From: Idiomarina sp. PL1-037
Lineage (GTDB): Bacteria; Pseudomonadota; Gammaproteobacteria; Enterobacterales; Alteromonadaceae
Direction: 5' to 3'
NCBI RefSeq assembly: GCF_034422975.1
Contig: NZ_CP139873.1
Location: 310,001-374,000, forward strand
DNA length: 64,000 nt
Below the pieces are notes generated by a model, which was not told the DNA's origin, did no database searches, and saw only the letters and a list, made by a program, of their open reading frames with translations. Numbering within the stretch: position 1 is the first letter of the stretch; the number at the start of each line of letters is the position of its first letter. The position numbers and the translations under genes are program-made. Of the stretch, positions 27,107-33,328 are shown one piece after another.

Positions 27107-27586
27107 CTACGCGGGCTGTTGGTAACTTATCTTATTAATGAACCAGACTTTACTGCCCTGAGGTGTGTTAACTTCCGCCTCGTCGTCCACCTGCTTTTTC
27201 AGCAGGGCACGCGCCATGGGTGAATCAATAGACACCGCGTCTTTGCGATCATAAATTTCATCCGGCCCAACAATTTGAAACGCGCGAACGTTCTCTTTCT
27301 CGTCCTCAATTTCCACCCAGGCACCAAAAAACACCTTACCGTCCTGCTGCGGCGAATAATACACCACCTTCACCTGCTCCAGACGCTTGGTTAAGTAGCG
27401 AATGCGGCCATCAATTTTACGCAGCTTCTGTTTGTTGTATTTATAATCGGCGTTCTCAGACCGGTCGCCGAGGCTCGCCGCCCACGACACCTTCTCCACC
27501 GTTTCGCGACGCTCCACCCGCCAAAGGTGTTCAAGCTCCTGTTGTAACTTTTCATAACCGCCAAGGGTGATTAAATTGGTTTTCAT
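27107..27586 (-). CDS. greB: Transcription elongation factor GreB
   Basis: Rescues backtracked RNA polymerase by stimulating transcript cleavage. The 159-residue protein has the N-terminal coiled coil with acidic tip residues (ENADYKYNKQKLRKIDGRIRYLTKRLE region) and the C-terminal FKBP-like domain (GPDEIYDRKDAVSIDSPMARALL). The tip and basic patch fit GreB better than GreA. It borders the start of the accessory region. The 233 bp between its start and the next gene hold an 8-G tract (27723-27730) and no recognised gene. Confidence 0.95.
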   Translation of the reverse strand: MKTNLITLGGYEKLQQELEHLWRVERRETVEKVSWAASLGDRSENADYKYNKQKLRKIDGRIRYLTKRLEQVKVVYYSPQQDGKVFFGAWVEIEDEKENVRAFQIVGPDEIYDRKDAVSIDSPMARALLKKQVDDEAEVNTPQGSKVWFINKISYQQPA

Positions 27587-27819
27587 ACGCTGATTCGTTA
27601 TTGCCTGCGTTGAGTGATTAGGGGGATTTTACTGGGTTATTTGTCTGAAAGAAATGGTGGTAGCTTATCAAGTGGGCTGGATGTACCCGCGTAATGTTGA
27701 CCAATAACATGTGTGTATATTTGGGGGGGGAACGGGTTCCACTTAGTTTCACAATGTAGCAGACTGTTACTCACCGCTTATGGCGACGTTAAGTTTCAAC
27801 TCAACCTAAGGAGAAATTA

Positions 27820-28164
27820 ATGAAGTTGATTAAATATGCGTCAATTTTGGCGCTGATCGGAACTCTTGTTGGCTGTGGTCATGGCTACGAAGGGGAATAT
27901 CAAAGCAAAGCCGGATCATCAAATGAGTTTATGAATGCATTTGCTGGTGCTGCTGGAAGCCAGAAGATCGTTATCGGCTCTGACTATATAGAGTCACAAG
28001 GTCAGCGTACAGAGTTTGATGATATTTTTGTGCGTGAATCAGGAGAGGAAAGCTACCTTGTATTTAAAGACAGTGAGTCAGAAGAGGCATGGAAAATTGT
28101 AGATGAAGACACTCTGCTACAAGGTAATGGCTTTATGAATGTCAAGTTAGTAAGAGTCAAATAA
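27820..28164 (+). CDS. Small lipoprotein of unknown function (cassette 1)
   Basis: A 114-residue protein with a lipoprotein signal: a charged start, hydrophobic core and lipobox LVGC (Cys19), so it should be exported and lipidated. The mature part is acidic and looks like a small beta-rich domain. I do not recognise a family. AAGGAG lies 8 bp before the ATG. The stop codon is directly before the first attC site, the compact layout usual for cassette ORFs. Confidence 0.75.
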   Translation: MKLIKYASILALIGTLVGCGHGYEGEYQSKAGSSNEFMNAFAGAAGSQKIVIGSDYIESQGQRTEFDDIFVRESGEESYLVFKDSESEEAWKIVDEDTLLQGNGFMNVKLVRVK

Positions 28165-28246
28165 ACTTAACAAGGCCGTTAATTCGGCCGCAAAAAGCGC
28201 GGCCTAGGACGCTCCTAGCGTCGCGCCTATTACGGCGGCGTTAACT
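28165..28246 (+). repeat. attC site 1
   Basis: Imperfect inverted repeat from CTTAAC (28166-28171) to GCGTTAAC (28238-28245). Folded, TTAAC-x2-GCCGTTAATTCGGC on the left pairs with the complement of GGCCGCCTATTACGGC-type sequence on the right (reverse complement TTAACGCCGCCGTAATAGGC). Unpaired bases on one arm are as expected for attC, and an inner palindrome CTAGGACGCTCCTAG lies at the tip. Confidence 0.82.
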
Positions 28247-28267
28247 GGCTTCAAAGATAAGGAACAT

Positions 28268-28882
28268 ATGTACATCCCCAAAAACATGGAAATGTCTGAA
28301 GAAGACGCGATTAACACGTTTATTGCTGAGTATGGATTCGGTGTTCTGGTGTCTGCTGATTTGACTGCAACGCACTTGCCTTTGATTTATGAATCAGATG
28401 AGGGATCGCTAGGCTGCCTATATGGGCATTTCGCCAGGGCTAACGCGCATTGGAAAGTACTGGAAAACCAGCGCGTCATGGTTATTTTCAATGGGCCGCA
28501 TTCTTATGTATCGCCGACATGGTATACCTCAAAGCCAGCCGTACCCACATGGAATTATGCGGCAGTTCACTGTTATGGTGTCTTGGAGCTCTTGAGCGAG
28601 CAAGAAAACGAGCTGGCAATGAATCAACTCGTAGCGAAATATGAGCCTGAGCTGCTTAATGCGCCAGAAACTATGCCCGAAGATTATCAATCAAGGCTAC
28701 GACAGGCGGTAGTAGGCTTTAAAGTTGTTTTGGACGACATTCATGGTAAGGAAAAGCTAGGTCAGCATCGCAACATTGAGGACCAAAAAGGGGTGTTCTC
28801 AGCGCTTAGTGAGAGTATTCAACCAGGTGGTGTTGCGTTGTCGGCATATATGAAAAAGCGGAACCTTGGTGTTGGCAGTTAA
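28268..28882 (+). CDS. PaiB-like FMN-binding protein (cassette 2)
   Basis: Member of the FMN-binding negative transcriptional regulator (PaiB) family, a flavin-binding split-barrel fold. The 204-residue protein has the family blocks MYIPKNMEM, ATHLPLIYES, LYGHFARANAHWK, GPHSYVSPTWY and VPTWNYAAVHCYG. AAGGA lies 7 bp before the ATG. The stop codon TAA is formed by the attC 2 sequence itself (28880-28882). A shortened paralogue lies at 38120-38599. The regulatory role is known only for Bacillus PaiB; an enzymatic flavoprotein role is equally possible. Confidence 0.88.
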   Translation: MYIPKNMEMSEEDAINTFIAEYGFGVLVSADLTATHLPLIYESDEGSLGCLYGHFARANAHWKVLENQRVMVIFNGPHSYVSPTWYTSKPAVPTWNYAAVHCYGVLELLSEQENELAMNQLVAKYEPELLNAPETMPEDYQSRLRQAVVGFKVVLDDIHGKEKLGQHRNIEDQKGVFSALSESIQPGGVALSAYMKKRNLGVGS

Positions 28883-28954
28883 CAAGGCGCATCAGCACGC
28901 GCCTGCGGCGCTGGACACTCACTTTGTTCGTGCCGCTGTGCTCGAGCGTTAGCA
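28877..28954 (+). repeat. attC site 2
   Basis: Runs from GTTAAC (28878-28883) to GCGTTAGC (28947-28954). The arms pair imperfectly: TTAAC with GTTAG, GCAC with GTGC, and GCGGC with GCCGC around a 20-22 base variable tip. It supplies the stop codon of the preceding PaiB gene. The core GTTAGC is intact, so recombination at this site remains plausible. Confidence 0.75.
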
Positions 28955-28973
28955 GTACAAGAATGGGCAGCTA

Positions 28974-29732
28974 ATGGAAGTATCCAGAGAGTTTGAAAGT
29001 TGGGGACTACGTTACTCTGGGTGTGACGGTGGAGATATTGGAAGTCCAACGAGCCCGGCAATTTGGGTATGCGGCATAGAGTGGGGTGGTGGCCATACCC
29101 CAGAGTCCCTAGCGTCCCACATGGAAGAGGATGTAAATAACCCGCCGAGAGGCTATGCCGACTGGAAAGAGAACCTTGCCTATATATTTAACTGGCAGGT
29201 AATGAAGATACTTTCTGTGCTCTACGGCGGGATCACATCAAAGTACAGACAGTTCGCAGAACGTGCTCAACCGTTTGTTGATGGTGGGCGCGGTTACTTC
29301 AAGATGAACCTTTACCCGATCGGCTTTAAAGACACCAGTCATACTCGATGGCACGACAATTTTTCAACTATCACGGGCTTCCAGAGCAAAGCAGACTACC
29401 TTGCATGGTGTTCGGCGTTCCGGTTTCCTCGAATGCGAAAGTGGGCAGAGCAGGCCGCTCCAAAATTGATACTTTGCCTGGGAAAGACCTACATCAAAGA
29501 GTTTCAATCTGCCTTTTATGACGAAGGATCTGAATTGACGCACGAGGTCATCGATGATCGCGACCTGTTCTGGGGTGTAAACAGCCAAGGATCAGTTGTT
29601 GCGGTAATTCCATTTATGGTGAATCGAAATGGCTTAGTTAAAAATGCATCCATTCAACGATTTGGTGAACGTATATCGCAACTGCTAACAAGTCAAAACA
29701 CTCGGACGCAGCAGAGCTGTTCCGGTGTTTGA
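28974..29732 (+). CDS. Unknown cassette protein, possibly uracil-DNA-glycosylase-like fold (cassette 3)
   Basis: A 252-residue soluble protein I do not recognise with confidence. Features seen: AIWVCGIEWGGGHTPES near residue 29, NLYPIGFKDTS near 105, PKLILCLGKTYIKEF near 161, and VVAVIPFMVNRNGLV near 205. The order of a glycine-rich first strand, a middle Asn/Pro loop, a 'PKLILCLGK' strand and a final strand with a polar loop is reminiscent of the UDG superfamily, but the catalytic residues are not clear. No strong ribosome site is visible. The last 16 codons lie inside attC 3, and the stop TGA is part of that site. Confidence 0.7.
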   Translation: MEVSREFESWGLRYSGCDGGDIGSPTSPAIWVCGIEWGGGHTPESLASHMEEDVNNPPRGYADWKENLAYIFNWQVMKILSVLYGGITSKYRQFAERAQPFVDGGRGYFKMNLYPIGFKDTSHTRWHDNFSTITGFQSKADYLAWCSAFRFPRMRKWAEQAAPKLILCLGKTYIKEFQSAFYDEGSELTHEVIDDRDLFWGVNSQGSVVAVIPFMVNRNGLVKNASIQRFGERISQLLTSQNTRTQQSCSGV

Positions 29733-29743
29733 GGCGCTAGCCG
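29683..29743 (+). repeat. attC site 3, degenerate core
   Basis: A clear attC stem: GCTAAC, TCAAAACAC and CGGA on the left pair with CCGGTGTTTGA and GCTAGC on the right. Small unpaired bases occur on the left arm, as required for strand choice. The 3' core reads GCTAGCC where GTTRRRY is expected, so the GTT triplet at the crossover is lost (T to C). This would be expected to block excision here and to tie cassettes 3 and 4 together. Confidence 0.8.
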
Positions 29744-29766
29744 CCATAATTGACATGTTCATCATA

Positions 29767-29813
29767 TTGTACATGTTGGGGTTTGCGGTTATACTTATTC
29801 TGTAAATTGTACG
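29767..29813 (+). promoter_or_regulatory. Promoter and YefM operator of yefM-yoeB
   Basis: A -35 TTGTAC (29767-29772) and -10 TATACT (29790-29795) are separated by 17 bp. The -35 overlaps TGTACA (29768-29773), the core known for YefM binding, and a second near-copy TGTACG lies at 29808-29813, just before the GGAG ribosome site. The cassette thus carries its own autoregulated promoter, as is usual for cassette-borne toxin-antitoxin pairs. Confidence 0.72.
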
Positions 29814-29825
29814 TGTGGAGGTTGT

Positions 29826-30080
29826 ATGAGAATTGTGTCTTTTACAGAAGCAAGAAATAGTCTGAAAGCGGTTTTAGATTCCGTCGTTAATGACGCAGAT
29901 ACAGCTGTCATTACTCGCCGTGATTCGGAAGACGCTGTTGTTATGTCGCTAGACTACTACAATAGTTTGATAGAAACGGTGCACTTACTGCGTTCACCTG
30001 CAAATGCTGAGCATTTGAATCGCTCAATTGAACAATTCAAAGCAGGTAAGGCAACCTGCAGAGACTTAATTGATGAGTAG
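29826..30080 (+). CDS. yefM: Antitoxin YefM
   Basis: Phd/YefM-family antitoxin that binds and neutralises YoeB and represses the operon. The 84-residue protein opens with the DNA-binding fold (RIVSFTEARNSLKAVLDSVV, then VITRRDSEDAVVMSLDYYNSL) and ends in a helical toxin-binding tail (NAEHLNRSIEQFKAGKA). GGAGG lies 7 bp before the ATG. Its stop overlaps the yoeB start by 8 bp. It belongs to cassette 4. Confidence 0.95.
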   Translation: MRIVSFTEARNSLKAVLDSVVNDADTAVITRRDSEDAVVMSLDYYNSLIETVHLLRSPANAEHLNRSIEQFKAGKATCRDLIDE

Positions 30081-30336
30081 TCGTTTACTGTCATGGACTG
30101 ACGAATCCTGGAGCGATTACCTTTATTGGCAAACCCAGGACAAAAAAACGCTCAAACGAATAAATAAGCTTATAAACGACGTTAGACGGTCACCGTTTGA
30201 AGGTATTGGTAAACCAGAGCCGTTAAAGGAAAATTTAGCTGGTTTTTGGTCTCGACGTATTGATGATACGAATAGGTTGGTGTACGCAGTTGATGATAAA
30301 GCGATTACGATCATCTCGTGTCGTTATCACTATTAG
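30073..30336 (+). CDS. yoeB: mRNA interferase toxin YoeB
   Basis: RelE-superfamily ribosome-dependent mRNA endonuclease. The 87-residue protein has the YoeB blocks SWTDESWSDYLYWQTQDKK, SPFEGIGKPEPLKENLAGFWSRRI and ending CRYHY, with catalytic residues Glu, Arg and the C-terminal His/Tyr all kept, so it should be active. The ATG at 30073 is used; an in-frame TTG one codon upstream is less likely. Expression is coupled to yefM through an 8-bp overlap. Confidence 0.95.
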   Translation: MSSRLLSWTDESWSDYLYWQTQDKKTLKRINKLINDVRRSPFEGIGKPEPLKENLAGFWSRRIDDTNRLVYAVDDKAITIISCRYHY

Positions 30337-30356
30337 ATTCGACCCTTGCACAGGGC

Positions 30357-30428
30357 AGCTAACAAGTTACTGCACCGGAAAAATAACTCGCTAGAGCTCG
30401 TCATTTTCCGGTGAGTAAAGCGTTAGGC
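30357..30428 (+). repeat. attC site 4
   Basis: The best attC of the array. GCTAAC, GTTACT, GCACCGGAAAA on the left pair with TTTTCCGGTG, AGTAA, AGCGTTAGGC on the right. One extra G on the left arm is the extrahelical base expected for bottom-strand recognition. The core GTTAGGC fits GTTRRRY exactly. It begins 21 bp after the yoeB stop. Confidence 0.88.
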
Positions 30429-30474
30429 AAGGAGAGTGATTTTTTAGTGAGGCAATACGAATTACGGAGTCAAT

Positions 30475-30690
30475 ATGAATCAAATTAATCCAGCCAAACT
30501 GCGTAATAGTAAGTGGACTGCAGTAGAGCCGCTTAATCGCGAGAAGCATTTTTTGGTATCAGAAGTTGAGTATGATGAAGACGGCTCAGTAATTTCATGC
30601 AAAATTGAATCAGTGCTTTCGAGAAATGAATATTCAATCGATTGGTTTGAACTTAAAAGTGAAGATAAATGGATCCAAGGTTGGAAATGA
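30475..30690 (+). CDS. Small Trp-rich protein, TIGR02450-like
   Basis: A 71-residue protein resembling the small tryptophan-rich family typified by TIGR02450 (NPAKLRNSKWTAVEPLNREKHFLV, then a Trp-containing C-terminus IDWFELKSEDKWIQGW). Function unknown. GGAG lies 7 bp before the ATG. It follows attC 4 and could be the fifth cassette, but no attC is visible after it. An 8-C tract begins 2 bp after its stop codon. Confidence 0.8.
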   Translation: MNQINPAKLRNSKWTAVEPLNREKHFLVSEVEYDEDGSVISCKIESVLSRNEYSIDWFELKSEDKWIQGWK

Positions 30691-30755
30691 GCCCCCCCCT
30701 TCAAGGCGTGAGGGCTATCTCTAGGCGTGGTTTGAACGGTTGGCGGCAGAAGAAA

Positions 30756-31424
30756 ATGAACTTTTCTTCTGGCGTTTTAATTTTTTTTTCATCTTTGGCT
30801 TCGGCTGGTGAAAGCACCTGTTTTGGTACTACCGCGAACGGAAGACTGGAAGGGGGCGTAGAGCTTCCTGCATCGGGAGAAAATTTCGAGGGGTACAGTA
30901 CAATAGCCAGACTGGCGGGCAGAACTTATGTCCATTCCGAAGTAAGAGAGATAATTATAGCAGCCTATAAAGAGCTGGAAACGACTCAACCGGGAAAGGT
31001 GTATAAATACGCAGAAACTGGATACAAAGACGGGGGGCAGTTCAAACCACATAAAACCCATAAAAATGGGCTGTCGGTAGACTTTATGGTTCCCGTTGTA
31101 AACGGAAATGGTGAGTCGGTTCACCTACCGACAAATCCACTGAATAAATTTGGTTACAATATCGAGTTTGATGCAAATAGCAGCTACGAAAATTTCACGA
31201 TAGATTATGAAGCACTCGCAGCCCATATCGTTGCGGTGCATAAGGAATCAAGGAAGCGTGGGCACGACCTTTGGCGAGTAATATTTGACCCGGAGTTGCA
31301 ACCTAACTTGCTTAAAACTCGATATTCCGAGTATTTATCAAAGTATGTCGAGTTTTCAAAAAGGCGCTCCTGGGTTAGGCATGACGAGCATTACCACGTA
31401 GATTTTGAAATACCCTGTAAATAG
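30756..31424 (+). CDS. Secreted murein endopeptidase-like protein (MepA/LAS type)
   Basis: Probable periplasmic peptidoglycan hydrolase. With the start at 30756 the protein is 222 aa and opens with a signal peptide (about 1-16, ending LASA). The LAS-type zinc site is visible: H and D in HKTHKNGLSVDFM (near residue 105) and the final H in DEHYHVDFEI near the C-terminus, with the pattern of penicillin-insensitive endopeptidases. A longer frame from 30669 would lack a signal and overlap the previous gene. A run of nine T (30781-30789) lies within the signal sequence. Only a weak ribosome site is seen. Confidence 0.8.
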   Translation: MNFSSGVLIFFSSLASAGESTCFGTTANGRLEGGVELPASGENFEGYSTIARLAGRTYVHSEVREIIIAAYKELETTQPGKVYKYAETGYKDGGQFKPHKTHKNGLSVDFMVPVVNGNGESVHLPTNPLNKFGYNIEFDANSSYENFTIDYEALAAHIVAVHKESRKRGHDLWRVIFDPELQPNLLKTRYSEYLSKYVEFSKRRSWVRHDEHYHVDFEIPCK

Positions 31425-31481
31425 TCGGCGCCTTGCGTGGTCTCAATTGCGCTGGACTGCAGAGAGTCTTTGAGTCATTGT

Positions 31482-31521
31482 ACCAACCCCGGCTTCTTCA
31501 AATACATCAAGCCGAGGTTGG
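31482..31521. terminator. Hairpin between convergent genes, possible terminator
   Basis: CCAACCCCGGCTT (31483-31495) pairs with AAGCCGAGGTTGG (31509-31521), one mismatch, with a 13-base loop. It lies 58 bp after the endopeptidase stop and 35 bp beyond the stop of the minus-strand gene. A T tract is lacking, so termination is only possible, not certain. Nothing else was recognised in 31425-31556. Confidence 0.45.
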
Positions 31522-31556
31522 AGGCGTCCGTTGAGGTAAGGCGAAACGGTCTTAGA

Positions 31557-33185
31557 TTAAAACGGCTTTTTCGCAAAATGAAGCTTTACTTGTCTGACGT
31601 CCGCCTCTGGTGGTTCCTGATAGTACGTTAAAGGAAACTCGTCGGCATTACCTTTAATGACAAATTGCTGATACCAGGCCTCAGGAGCGTCTACTCGGCT
31701 AAGCTGTAGCTCTACTGACGGTTTTAAGTCATGAAAAGCTTTGTCGCTCCAGCGTCCTGATAATCCGGGGTAGTCGGCGTATTGGTCAAGAATATAATAG
31801 GAGCGATCGCTGGCTCTTGTTGCAATAATCCAGCCGTCATCTGTTGGGGTTGCGCTCGCTTGCGCATTTCCTTGTTGAATACTAGTGACGTCTTTGGCTA
31901 ACGGGAGCGTAACAGGAATAGGCTCTACCGCAGGCATGTAGTCCATAACTGCCGTTATGCTGGATATTTTGCTTAAGTCAGTCTTCTCCCAGCCAAGCGG
32001 AACTAAGTAAATGTTCATTTCGCTAGCCCCGGAGTAATTGGGCTCTATTGATCTAAGCATCATAGGAATATTGAGCTTATTGCCTTCATTGTCCATTAGA
32101 GTCAGGGAGTTAATGGAAGTTAGCCCGCCCATAACCTTGCCTTCGGGTCCAACAAATTCAAGCTTAAGCTCTAAGCTGTTATCCTTTGGGTTAATGGCGA
32201 ATGCCGTTTCGGTATGAGCAACAGGGTCACCAACAAAATCAAAATCTGGCGACTCGCCAGCAGAGCTCATAGACAGCTCATATGAACCGTTATTCTCAGC
32301 GAGAAAAGTTGCCATTTCAAAAGGAGCCAGAAAATCATCTGTGGAACCAATGACCAGTTCGCTTTTTCGCCTTAATACGAGTGTCGTATCAATTCTTTTG
32401 GGGGGGGTACCTGTGACGGTTTTCTGAGTTGTAATAAGTACTAAGTTTTCAATCCAGCCGTCGTCGCGGCTAATGCGCATACGGCCGTTAACTTCCGACC
32501 ATCTTACCTTCAGGTTAGGGGGGGGGCCCATCATTGGCAGGGCATCTGCAGGGGCGTTGGTCTCTCTGGTAATATCAACAGTAATGCTATTCTCATCAAT
32601 GCTATCAACCTTGAGAACTAACGAGGGGATCCCTTGAAAGCTATGTAGAGTGACCGATTTCCCTTCAACCATAGGTAGAGCCCAGTTCACAACCGGAGAC
32701 AGGATAACTTGTTGCAATTGCTCTACTCGTCGTTTGCTCGCTTCCCGGAGGTTTCTGCTTTCTTGTTTTGCACTTACTGTTGTTCTTCCAGTTTCCCGGT
32801 TCATCGTCTGGTTGAAGCCTGACGAAATCAGTTCTCTAACCGGCTTTTCCAAGTTGCGTTTAGGGTTTGAGTTGCTGAACTCAACGCTCTCATTAAACGA
32901 AAATGTTAGTGCCTGGGGAACGGCACGAACATTAATATCAGGGCCCACCTTATCTACACGGTAATGTAATATGCTATGCAGGGATGCTGTGTCTGCTATT
33001 TGCCACTCTCGGTTATTTATATCTAGTATCCGCGTACGCATATCTAAACGGTATTGTTCTGTTTTACCGATATCAGCTTCAAAACGGAGGAATTTTGTTT
33101 TCTCAGGCAAAAGAGCCGCTATGCTAATAGAAACGACTATTATTCCGACAAGAGCTAGAAAGATCTTGCGTGACAAAAATTGCAT
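31557..33185 (-). CDS. Unknown membrane-anchored protein with two poly-C tracts
   Basis: A 542-residue protein I do not recognise. A short basic start and one hydrophobic segment (about 8-27) indicate an N-terminal anchor or signal, with the rest extracytoplasmic. The body is beta-rich, without cysteines in obvious pairs, and contains repeated beta-sandwich-like stretches (LELKLEFVGPEGKVMGGLTS, TDDGWIIATRASDRSYYILD). The ATG at 33185 has AAGGA 9 bp upstream; longer frames start without support. The coding strand carries C8 (32407-32400) and C9 (32526-32518) tracts encoding Pro-Pro, which could cause slippage. It is transcribed away from the lipid kinase gene. Confidence 0.75.
   Translation of the reverse strand: MQFLSRKIFLALVGIIVVSISIAALLPEKTKFLRFEADIGKTEQYRLDMRTRILDINNREWQIADTASLHSILHYRVDKVGPDINVRAVPQALTFSFNESVEFSNSNPKRNLEKPVRELISSGFNQTMNRETGRTTVSAKQESRNLREASKRRVEQLQQVILSPVVNWALPMVEGKSVTLHSFQGIPSLVLKVDSIDENSITVDITRETNAPADALPMMGPPPNLKVRWSEVNGRMRISRDDGWIENLVLITTQKTVTGTPPKRIDTTLVLRRKSELVIGSTDDFLAPFEMATFLAENNGSYELSMSSAGESPDFDFVGDPVAHTETAFAINPKDNSLELKLEFVGPEGKVMGGLTSINSLTLMDNEGNKLNIPMMLRSIEPNYSGASEMNIYLVPLGWEKTDLSKISSITAVMDYMPAVEPIPVTLPLAKDVTSIQQGNAQASATPTDDGWIIATRASDRSYYILDQYADYPGLSGRWSDKAFHDLKPSVELQLSRVDAPEAWYQQFVIKGNADEFPLTYYQEPPEADVRQVKLHFAKKPF
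32400..32407. repeat. Homopolymer G8 (C8 in coding sense)
   Basis: Eight G on the + strand inside the unknown gene at 31557-33185, encoding Thr-Pro-Pro-Lys. Long G/C runs are otherwise rare in this window (usually six at most). Confidence 0.9.
32518..32526. repeat. Homopolymer G9 (C9 in coding sense)
   Basis: Nine G on the + strand in the same unknown gene, encoding Gly-Pro-Pro-Pro-Asn. A one-base change would truncate the protein after about 220 residues or less. Confidence 0.9.
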
Positions 33186-33328
33186 ATGACATCCTTGTTT
33201 AATGACTATTTTTATAGAATAAGAAATTATACCAAATAATAAAGATAGACGTGAAACTTTGCTGCTTTGCAGCCTTTGAGCAAACCGCTTATATTGGAAG
33301 CAGTACTTAATTAGGAAGGGGTAAGGCA

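Larger units (their letters stand above)
27788..30428. mobile_element. Integrase-less integron cassette array (CALIN)
   Basis: At least four consecutive gene cassettes, each with one or two short ORFs on the + strand and each closed by an attC-like inverted repeat (28165-28246, 28877-28954, 29683-29743, 30357-30428). Boundaries implied by the attC core sites give cassettes of about 708, 788 and 686 bp. A core site GTTAAGT (27788-27794, matching GTTRRRY) could be the left edge of cassette 1, about 452 bp. No tyrosine recombinase is present in the window, so this is best described as a cluster of attC sites lacking an integron integrase. A further ORF (30475-30690) follows the last site. Confidence 0.8.

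Noticed and set aside
27698..27794. A possible fifth attC upstream of the lipoprotein, from ATAAC near 27703 to GTTAAGT at 27788
   Set aside because: The core at 27788 fits GTTRRRY, but the arms do not pair over the needed length; only the core is noted as a possible left edge.
28974..29732. A definite call of uracil-DNA glycosylase for the unknown cassette protein
   Set aside because: Only loose strand patterns agree, and no catalytic motif could be placed, so it is left as unknown.
30669..30755. Upstream extension of the endopeptidase gene to an ATG at 30669
   Set aside because: It would overlap the Trp-rich gene, pass through the C8 tract and bury the signal peptide; the ATG at 30756 gives a proper secretion signal.
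31482..31521. The hairpin after the endopeptidase as an attC
   Set aside because: The repeat is long but has no RYYYAAC/GTTRRRY ends and no unpaired bases in the right place; it is better seen as a transcription-end hairpin.
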